Below are positions 16,041 through 26,000 of a DNA stretch of 41,738 bases, piece after piece. The notes below the pieces were generated by a model. That model saw only the letters and a list, made by a program, of their open reading frames with translations. It was not told where the DNA came from and made no database searches. This DNA comes from Elusimicrobiales bacterium. GTDB taxonomy: Bacteria > Elusimicrobiota > Elusimicrobia > Elusimicrobiales > UBA9959. The stretch spans positions 1 to 41,738 of the forward strand of contig JAMPXK010000018.1 in assembly GCA_023701245.1 (NCBI GenBank), written 5' to 3'. Each line of letters opens with the position of its first letter. Position 1 is the first letter of the stretch. The position numbers and the translations under genes were made by a program.

Positions 16041-16063
16041 GGCCGCCGTTCTTCACGGCGGCC
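16041..16063 (-). terminator. Hairpin between convergent ubiE/menG and porV-like genes
   Basis: GGCCGCCGT/ACGGCGGCC, 9-bp perfect stem with a TCTTC loop. On the minus strand it is followed by TTCCTTATAAT, a modest T-rich tail, so it most likely ends the porV-like operon. On the plus strand no T-tract follows. Confidence 0.6.
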
Positions 16064-16087
16064 CGCCCGCACAGCGTCCGGCTGCTT

Positions 16088-16996
16088 TCAGAATTTCTTT
16101 TTCAGGGTTATGCGCTGCACGCTGCCCAGCCCAGTCTCCGGCGACATGGCGTAGTCCACCTGCGCGCCCAGCGCCATTAGCCCCGCGCCCACGCTAAGCC
16201 CGCTCTTGCCGTCTTTGGGCGCCAGCCCAGCCAGCCCGTAACCGCCGCGCAAGGCGAAACCAACACCGCTATTAGTAACCAGCATGGCGTACTCCGTGCC
16301 GACCGACAGGATGGTCTCCTTGTCGTACACCAGCCGCTTTACGTCCAGATTAAGCCCCATGCCCGGGATGGCCATTACAGAAACACCCGCGTTGACGCTT
16401 AAAGGCAACTGGTCGCGCTGTGATAAATACTTAAGCCCGCGCCCCAGGTTCTGCACACCCAGCCCCAACGTGACGGGCACCCGGCTTAACTTTTGCCTCG
16501 CACCCAGGTCCACCGCAAAGGTCTCCGCACGCACGCCGGCTATGCTGCTTTGGATGTATTTCACCGCGCAGCCGATGTTCTTTACCGCCAGCCCCACGCT
16601 TACCACCTGATCATAAGCGCTGTAGCCGCCGCTAAGGCTGCGGTCCTCGCCGCGGCCGTCGAAGGAAGTGTTGGACAGGCGCGTTACGCCAACACCCATG
16701 GCCAGCTTCTCGCCCTTAACGCTGCCAGCCTTCAGCCCGAAACCCGCGAAGTCGTGGCTGGCGTCCATCAGCCATTTACTGTGGCTGAACGCCGCCTCCG
16801 GGCCCTCCAGGGACGCCAATCCCGCAGGGTTGTAATTAAGCGCGCCTATGCCGTACACCGCGGCAGCACCCGCCGAAGCCATGCCGCTCAGCCGCGCGTC
16901 GGTGTCTATCTTCAGGAACTGCGCGCCCGTCTGCCCGGCCTGCGCCGCGGCGGCGGCCAGCAGGATCAGGGAAAATATTTTAATGATGTTTTTCAT
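16088..16996 (-). CDS. PorV/PorQ-like outer-membrane beta-barrel protein
   Basis: 302 residues. A signal peptide (MKNIIKIFSLILLAAAAAQA) is followed by TGAQFLKIDTDARLSGMASAGAA and ALNYNPAGLASLEG, the N-terminal signature of the PorV/PorQ (UPF0164) branch of FadL-like barrels. The rest alternates hydrophobic and polar residues and ends with an aromatic residue (...QRITLKKKF), as outer-membrane barrels do. In type IX secretion PorV shuttles cargo that bears a C-terminal sorting domain from the translocon to the attachment complex. Here the gene directly follows (8 bp) the giant protein with such a C-terminal domain. AAGGA lies a few bases before the ATG. The family is well supported; whether a full type IX system exists is unknown. 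Confidence 0.85.
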   Translation of the reverse strand: MKNIIKIFSLILLAAAAAQAGQTGAQFLKIDTDARLSGMASAGAAAVYGIGALNYNPAGLASLEGPEAAFSHSKWLMDASHDFAGFGLKAGSVKGEKLAMGVGVTRLSNTSFDGRGEDRSLSGGYSAYDQVVSVGLAVKNIGCAVKYIQSSIAGVRAETFAVDLGARQKLSRVPVTLGLGVQNLGRGLKYLSQRDQLPLSVNAGVSVMAIPGMGLNLDVKRLVYDKETILSVGTEYAMLVTNSGVGFALRGGYGLAGLAPKDGKSGLSVGAGLMALGAQVDYAMSPETGLGSVQRITLKKKF

Positions 16997-17004
16997 ATTT
17001 TCCT

Positions 17005-20000
17005 TTACCGCACCACCGCGAACTTGCCGCGGGCCTTCATCTTTCTGCCCGTACGTTCGGCCTCGACCGTATAATAGTACACGCCGCTCGCTATGCGGCC
17101 CTGCCAGGCATATTCATAGGCGTAGCCGGCGCCTACCGCCTGCGGCTCGCCGGTAAGGACGCGTTCATGGGCCAGCTGCCCCGCCACGGTAAAGATCCGC
17201 AGTTTCACCGTGTCGGCCGTGCCCACCTCTATATGGAAAGTGGGCACCTTGCCGCCCTTGGCCGGGTCCGGGTACACGTAAACCTCGCCCAGGCGGAACT
17301 CCTGGGAAAGGGCCCCCGCGCGCAGCAGGCTGGGCGTGTACACCGGTATGTAGAACTCCAGGGCGTTGGACGACGCGCCGCCGCGCATGGCTACCACCGT
17401 GTGCGTGCCGTAACTCAAAGCGGCCGGTACCGTGCCCCTTATCTGCGTGTCCGTCCACAGGCTTAAGGCGCATTGTGTGCCGCCAATAAATACCTTGGCG
17501 ATCGAAGCGTCATACGGCCCGAAGCCCGTACCGTAGAGGTTGAACACCGTGCCCACGGCGCCGCTTTGCGGCGTCATGCTGCTGATAACGGGTTCCACTA
17601 CCGTTATATAAGCCGTGGCGCTTTCATTAAGACCGCCGTTAAGGTTGCGCTGCACCAGTACGGGGTACTCGCCGGCGGGCAAGAACGGCAGCTTGCCCTC
17701 GATCTTGGTCTCGGTCCACAGGGTTAGCGGGCACGTGGCCCCGCCTATCAGCACCTTGGTGTAGTTGGCTACGTAATTGCCGAAGTTGTAACCCGTTATG
17801 GTGAACGGCGCAATGACCGCGGCCGTAGACGGGCTTACAGAGGTAACCACCGGCGCGCCTACCGTGAAGGTGAACGTTGAGCTGCGTACCACCCCCCCGT
17901 TCAGCGCGCGTTCAACGTAGGCTTCGTGCGGGCCTTCGGCCAGCGTGCCTGGCACCGTGCCCTTTATCTGCCCGTCGGTCCACAAGGTCAACGGGGCCGC
18001 GGCGCCGCCTATCAGCACCCGGGTGTAGTTGGCCACGTAATTGCCGAAGTTAGCGCCATTTAGCGTGAACGGCAGGCCTATCGGGCCCGAAGAAGGCATT
18101 ACGGCGGACCAGTCAGGCAGCAATACCGTGAACGGCACAGGCAAAGTAGTAACCAGCCCGCCGTTAAGTTCGCGCACCACCGTAAGTTCGTGCTCGCCGG
18201 CGGCAAGGGAACCAGGCACCGTGCCTTTTATCTGCGTGTCGGTCCATAGCGTTAGCGGACAAGTGGTGCCGCCTATCAGCACCTTGGTGTAATTGGCCAC
18301 GTAGTTGCCGAACGTGGCCCCGTTAATGGTGAACGGCACGCCTATAGCGCCGGAAGACGGCAGCACCGCGGCTACCGACGGGGCGTTAAGCGTGAACGCC
18401 ACCGTGGCGCTGCGCGCCAGGCCGCCGTTAAGTTCGCGCTCTACGGCAACTTCATAGGTGCCGGAGGCAAGCGTGCCGGGCACGGTGCCCTTTATCTGGC
18501 TGTCGGTCCACAGCGTAAGCGGGCAAGTGGTACCGCCTATCAGTACACGCGTGTAGTTGGCCACGTAATTGCCGAAGTTGGCGCCATTAAGTGTAAAACC
18601 AATGCCTATGGAACCCGAAGTGGGGATTATGGCGTACAGCTCCGGCGTCAGCACGCTGAAAGCGCCCGCCGCCGCTATTGCGGCCGTGCCGCGCCGCACT
18701 TCCACCGGCCAGCTGCCCGCCGCCAGCGCGCCGGGCACGGTGCCCTTTATCTGCGTGTCGGTCCACAGCGTCAGCGGGGCTGTGGCGCCGCCTATCAGCA
18801 CCACCGTATTGCCCGCCACGTACCCGCCAAAGCCCGCCCCGTCTATAGTGAACGGCACGCCTATAGGGCCGGAAGACGGCGTCAGCGCCGCCTGCGGCAC
18901 CTGCGGCTCCGGGACCGGCGCGAACACGCCGAACAGCGACGTATTGAGCGCCAACCCGCTGAGCTCGTAGTACTCCGGCCTCTCGGTCACGCGCTGGTTC
19001 ACCACCGTAGAAGAATCCCAGGCTACCCCGTCGAACCGGTAAATGCCCAGCGCGGCCGGGTCCGCCACCCCGGCTTTGCCCACGCGCAGGGTAACCCCCA
19101 CCTCGCCGGCACGCTCCACAGCGCTGATCTCGTAGATCCCGCTCTTAAGCTCGCCGGCTTGCGCCGCCGCAACAGCAGCCGCGGCGGGAAGTTCCGCCGC
19201 CGCCACCGGGATCAAATTGTAAGTACCGGTGGATACCACACTAAGTTCGCTGACACCACCCACCAAGACCTCGCTTTGCACTGCGGTATAAGGCCTTATG
19301 CCCAGCGCGCTAACCCGGGAACTGTCGGCTATATATACCACGCCACGCTCCCAATCCCCAGCCACAGCCGCCGGCGAAAGAAGCAACATCTCCACGGCCA
19401 CGCCGCTGTAAGCAGTGCTGGTGCCGCCGCCGGCCACCGTAGTAAGCACGCCCTGCGTGTCTATCCTGCGCAGCCGCCCCGCGCCGCGCTCTGCAAAGTA
19501 AATGTTGCCCAGCGGGTCTATCGCCACATCAGTGGGCGAGACCACGCTGGCGCCCGCGGCAGGCACACCTTCACCGGCGTAAGCCGCAGTACCGTCGCCG
19601 GCCACCGTGGTTATAACGCCTGTCACGCCGTCTATGCGGCGTATCCTGTTGGTCAGCTCAGCCACGTAAACGTTGCCCCACAAGTCCGCTTCCGCGTCCA
19701 GCGGCCCGTGAAGCTGCGCCGCCGCCGCAGGGATGCCGTCGCCGTTATAACCGGCAACACCGGTACCGGCTATGGTTGTTATGGTCCCGCCGGCGTCTAT
19801 TTTGCGCACCACATGGTTGTCGGTGTCGGCAAAATACAGGTTACCAGCCGCGTCGGCGCTGAGGCGCTGCGGGCTGTCCAACAGAGCCGTGATTGCCGGG
19901 CCGCCGTCGCCGGTATAGCCGGTGGAGCCGCTGCCGGCCAGCGTGGTAATTATGCTGCTGGCCTTGTCTACCACGCGCAGCCGGTTGTTCTCGCTGTCGG

Positions 20001-23000
20001 CTATCACCAGGTTCCCCGCCGGGGTCAGCGCCAGGCCGCCCGGATTGTTTAGCTTGGCGAACCAGGATAAGCCGCCGTCGCCGCTGAACCCGGAACCCAT
20101 ATAACCCGCCACCCATGAGGTAAGATTATCGGCCGGGTCCACCTTAAGAACAAAACTTGCGTCCGTATCCAGCGGCACTCCGGCTACGTACAGCTCTCCG
20201 CTCGTCGAGACCGCCAGCGCCGAAGGCGCGGAAACATTGCTGGTCACCGCCGGCGCGCCGGCGCCCAGGTTAACGCCCAGCACATTGCCGGCGTACTTTA
20301 TCAGCCGCCCCTCGGCTATGCGCACGGGGGTGGTTACGCCTACGGCCGGGCCCTGGCTGTAATTGCCGCTTTCGTCGTAGGTCCGCACCGCCACGCCGTA
20401 GGAGTGCCCAGGTTCCAGGCCGCTTACCAGCAGCCGCTGCGCGGCGCCCCCTTCAACTATCCCTTCCAGGATATGCGCCGCCTTCGCCGCCTCGAACTGC
20501 CCGGCCGTGCTTATAGCGTCCAGGCCAAACCGCACGTCGTACCAGGCCGCGCGGCCAGCAGCCCCGTCGTCGCCGGGTGCGGCGAATTCCAGCACCGCAT
20601 AGTAAGGCGTCACGTCCGTAACCGCGGCGTCAGCCACCGCCGCCGGCGGCGTGCGGTCCTCGGTCAGCAGGCGCACCTTCTGCACCCGGTCGTTAAGCGA
20701 GTCAGCCACGTACAGGTAACCAGCCGGGTCGCTGCACATGCCCATGGGCTTGTTGAACTCGGCCGGCCCGCTGCCCGCGCGCCCGAAGCGCCCGATTATC
20801 AGGCCAGAGGTCGTATAGACCGTTATCCAACCGCGCTCGTCGCTTATAAATACGCGCCCGAACGCGTCCGCATGGATTCCGCTGGCGCCGGCAAAATCTC
20901 CGGGCCAGTAGCCAAGGTACTGCGTCGCGCTGAAGACCGCTATGCGGTTGTTGCCGCTGTCCACCACGTAAACCCGCGTCGGCGTATTGGCGGAAGCGGC
21001 GCGCACCGCTATAGCCCTGGGCCGGTTCAGCACAGCCGCCCCCAGCGTGCGCTGGTACGTGCCGGTAGCCGTAAAGACCTGCACCCTGTTCAACACGTCG
21101 TCGGTGGCGTACACCAGGTTGGTGAAGGTGTCCACAGCTATGCTGTAGAGACTTTCAAACTGCCCCGGGCCGCTGCCCTGCAAACCGAAACTGAGCGCAT
21201 AACCGTTATGAGAGAACCGCTGGATCCGGTAATTGCCGGGGTCCGCCACGAACAGCGGGCTCGCACCTATGATGTCGTCCACCCCAGAGGGCCCCGCCGC
21301 CGTCTGCACCAGCCCGCCGAACTGGCCCGGCTCCGCACCGAAACTGCCCAGCGAGGACAAGTACTGCCCGTAAATGCTGAAGCGCTGCACCCGAAAATTA
21401 AGCGAATCAGCCACGTGCAGCGATTTGTTCCACGGCATCAGCGCCACGTCCACCGGCATGTTCAACAGGCCAGGCTCCGTGCCGTAGCCGCCCATGTCGG
21501 CGGCGTGCTCCACCTCCAGCGGCAGCCCCACGGTAAGGAACAGCCGCTGCACCGCCTCCGCGTTGCCGGCCGCGTCCACGCTGCGGTAGCGCAGCGTATG
21601 CGTGCCGCGCACCACCGTAAAGGGCTGGCTGTAAGTCAGCGCCGTGGACGAGGTAAAGGCCACGTCCAAAGCGTAATATGTGCCCACAAAACTGGCGTCC
21701 TCCGCCGTGAAAGTTATGGTGTCGGCCACGGTCAGGTACACCGTGGCGCCGCCGGCCAGTGGTACCCCGTTAAGCCGGGCCGTGGTCACCGGCGCCGCCG
21801 TATCCGGCTGCGCGCGCCGGATCTCGAAAGAAAGCTGTTGCGGCGCTTCCTGGTTGCCCGCCAGGTCCGTGGCGCGCAGCGCCACGCTATGAACGCCGTC
21901 CGCCTCCACCGGCAGCGGCCCGCCGTAGGGCGCAAAAGAACCGCCGTCCAGGGAGTACTCCAGCAGTCCCACCCCGCTGAGCGCGTCCGTAGAGGCCAGG
22001 GTAACCGTCACCGGGCCGGTATAATAGCCGCCCTCCAGCGTACCCGCCGCAGCCGCGGTACTCACCGGGGCGGTGGCGTCTATATTAACGGCGACCGCGG
22101 CGTTGGAGACCAGGCCGGCGTTGTTGACGCAATAACCGTCCGCCGCAAGCCCGAAACCCTCCAGGCCCAGCGTGCTGTCCGCCGTGCAGAATGCTATGCC
22201 GGAAACGGGGTCCGTGCCGGTGAATACTGCCGTTACGGGAGCGTTGTTCCAGCCATAGGCATTCGCCGCCGGGGTGGAGTAGGCCACCACCACAGGGGAA
22301 CTGCGATCTATTTTAAAAGCGCCGGCCAGTTCCTGCCCTCTGTTGCCCACATTGTCCACGGCGGCATAGCCGTATGAATATGAGCCTTCCTCTTCCACGG
22401 ATATTCCGGAAGCATAGGCGCCGGAACTGATCAACAAGCCATCGCGCGCCAAACTGTAGCCTGCACCCGCCACCCCGCTAAGAGCGTCGCTTGAAACAAA
22501 GGTTAAAGAAACAGGCGACACATACCAGCCGTCGGCGCCGGACAGGCCCGCCGCCACCGCGTCGGCGTGAGGCGCCTCGGTATCCACCGCCACCAGCAGC
22601 GCAGCCGCTAACGCCGCGTTACCAAGCGCGTCGGCGCCGGAATATACAACCTCGTGCAGGCCCGGCTCCAGAAGGAATTCCGCGTAGGCGCCCGTCAGAG
22701 AATACGTGGAGCCGTCCACGCTCCAGCGCAGCTCGCCCATGCCGGCACCCTCGTCAACGGCGCTAAGAGTAAGCGAGGAGGCTGGCGCCAGGTACAGCAC
22801 GCTGCCCGAACTGAAACTCACCCCCAGCGTCCCCAGCGACACCGCCGGAGCAGCATCGTCCACATGCAGGAAAGCGCTGCGCACATCCGCCCAGTTGCCC
22901 GCCGCGTCCACCGCAGAATACTGAAGCGTGTGGGTCCCCCCTGCTATGGTGAACGGCGCGTTATAAGCAGTTGCCGCGGCGGTAGAAAAAACCGCGTCCA

Positions 23001-26000
23001 GCGCATAATGGATCAAGGCAACCCCGGAATCATCCGTAGCCGTCACGGCTACAGTGTCTGAAGCCAGCATATAGTTGGTGCTGCCGTCAGCCATTTCCAC
23101 ACCCCTGCCCCACGCCTTTACAACCGGCGCAATAGTGTCCAAACTGGGTTCCGGTATGCCCACCAGCAAAGTTGTCTGGCGCAGCGGCTCTACATTCCCC
23201 ACATTGTCTTCCGCCATGTAATAGACCACGTGCTCGCCGGAAGGCAAAGTCAGCGGCCCGGAGTAAAAACTATTCTCGCAGCTGCCGACCCCATCGACAC
23301 CGCCGCTCCAGTCGGAGTATTCGCACTCCTCCGGCGTGATATCTACCAGAAAATAAGTGGTGGCCAGGCCGCTCTGCAAACCTCCGGAGAAATAGTCGGT
23401 AGCTGAAAGCGTAAGCACCGCCCCTGCCGGAACATAGGCAGTTGCGCCTGCCGCAACGTTGGTACCGTTAATTTCAAGCGTGGCGCCGGGCGGTGTTCCG
23501 TCCACGGCCACGCTCGAAACGCCCACGGCGCCCACGTTGCCCAGGTTGTCCACGCCCAGGTGGTAAATAGAGTGCCGCCCTTCGGGCAGCGTGAACGCGC
23601 CTGCGTAAACGGGGTTGGCGCAGGTACCGCCTGGCGCGGCCGGATCATAAGCCGTGGCCAGGCAGGCCGGGGAAGGCTCGGTATCGACAAGATAATAGGT
23701 GGTGGCCACCCCCGCCAGCGCGAAGGAATTGCTGGAAACGTCGGTGGCGTTGAGGTTTAGCGGGGTGGAGGTGGAAATGTACAACTCGCCGTCCAAGTCA
23801 ACCGCTCCTGACGGCCTGTTGAGCGCGGTTATGGGGCCCGCCTTGTCGAAGACATCCAGCGGCGCCACCAGCGTGAACGTGCAGTTATCCAACGTATGCC
23901 CAAGGATCTCGTTGCCCTCATAGCCCGTGGTAATGTCGCTGACAGTGCCGTTATCGTGCTTGAGCATGCGCACGCGCCCCATATCCACCGGGCTCAGGCC
24001 TGTGTAGGGGATATGGGCTTTAAGATCCAACCCGTCGTAGGTCATCCGCTTCAGCTCCAGCAGCATCCCCTTTGGCGCCTCCACCGGCAGGTTAACATGC
24101 AGGGCCGGCGGCGCCGGCAGGAGGGAATTGCCGTTTATGCCGGACACATTGATATCCGGGAGGCTTCCCTCCGGCCACTGCGCGTTGTTGGCCCGCACTT
24201 CCCACTCCGGCACCTTCAGCGACAGGTCGAACTGCGCTGGCTCGTCGCCGTTGCGGGAAACAGCGCTCTTCGGGCCCAGCAGCAGCGACAGCATGGACGC
24301 GCCGAAAACTTCTACCTGGCAACCATTCTCCGGAGCCACCGCCACGGAAAGCCTGCCATGCATGTACTTGCCGGGCACAGGGATGCTTACTGTGTAGTCG
24401 GAGTGTTGCGCAAGGCTCACCACCAGCGGCGATTCGTCCGCTATAACCGCCCCCACCGGCACCTCAAGGTCATTAGGCGCCGAGGTGATGGTGACCACGC
24501 AGGGCCCGCTGGAAAGATCTACCCGCGAGACCCTGTGCAGCACCGCGTTGGAAGACCCGGTGGAAATTAGGTCATTCGCACCGAAATTCACGAACTGCAT
24601 CAGCTGAAGGGGCGTTTCAAGGCCGGCCACGTCCTGGATGGTGAATTTGTAGTAATTGGGGGTATCCACCAGAAGACCGCTGAACCCGTAGTTTACCGGC
24701 GCCGTGGTCGAGCTGGCAAAGACCGCCTCGCGCGAAGCTTCCCCGCCGCGATCCATGCGGAGGGAAGCCAGGCCACTGCCCGTATCTACCGCCACTCCGT
24801 AGACAGAATAGGTCTCATACGGCGGCGAAATGCTTATATTGGACATCTCGTTGCGCGGCGACACCGGGTCTATCCGGAAATACATCGTGGTACTGCGCCC
24901 CAGGTTGTCGGTCACTACCTGCACGTATTTGCCGTCCTTGAGCGTCATTATGGCGTCAAAAGGCGCGTATTTATCGGCGCCGGGGTTGTAGTTGACCGGG
25001 AACGGAGATTCCCCGCCGAGGTGGTCCTTGTAGACCCGCACCTCCCGCACCCCGGAGCCCACGTCCGTGTACAGGAACGGCACGCTGCTGAAAGTTATAT
25101 TGATGGGGTTCTCTTCGGTGCCGCAGCGCTCGGGTATGCCTCCGGGGCAGGTGTAATCGTAGGCCGAATAGTTCTTGGAGTGTTTGTTATAACTGATTAT
25201 GGGCGAGGCCGCGTCTATGCGCAGAGTGTGGAACCGGTCCTCCCCACCGACGCCCTGCATTAGCCCGGTGCTATCCCTGGTCAGTTCCAGGGCTGGGTTG
25301 ATGGTCCTCTCCAGGTCTTCGCGCCCGTCGCCGGAGCGCCTGCCCGGGTCCAGCTTCAGAACATGGTTTGCGCCGGCGTCCCGGCCCGTTATTATCAGGG
25401 GACGCAACTCGTCGCGCTCTTGCCCGACACCCAGCGTGAAAGACCCAGTGTAGATGGTTTTCTTAAGCGCGGGCAGCTGGGTAGCCACAGGATTCATGGG
25501 ATCGAGGAATTCCACCTGGAGCTGACCGTAATCCATGAACTCACTAAAGAGCGCGGTGGCGCTGTACTCCCCTCCGGGAGACAGCGGCTCATCCACCGTG
25601 GGACCAGCTGAAACGAGCTTGCCATCTTCAAGCACCCAGGCACGCCGGTACTTCACGCCGCCCTGCGCATCCTTCACCTCTACCAACTCAGCGTAGGGCC
25701 GGAAGTTGTCTACGTCCACGCCTACGGGCTCACTGACGAATTTCTCCAGCGGGTCCCTGTCTACACTTTCCGCGGTGGCCACCAGCGCGTACTCCCCGTC
25801 GGGATAGGCCGCGTCCTGGCTGAGATAGGCCATGTCCGCGGGGCCAGCGATCCCCCCGGAGAAATCTTTATGCAACCGGGTGTTCCATTGGTTGAAGACA
25901 AATTCGGTCTGCGGAGGATTGTCGGACAGTTCCCCCAGCGGATTCAGACCGGTTTTTCCGCCAACGCTGCGATAGGCCGACTTAGTATTGCTGATGAACG

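Noticed and set aside
17740-18830. Regular 264-bp repeats as a possible CRISPR or satellite array
   Set aside because: The repeats are in frame and encode TIG domains; there are no short repeat-spacer units.
20404-22377. 657-residue plus-strand frame inside the giant gene
   Set aside because: Low-complexity shadow rich in Arg, His and Ala; the NHL and Ig-like domains on the minus strand explain the sequence.
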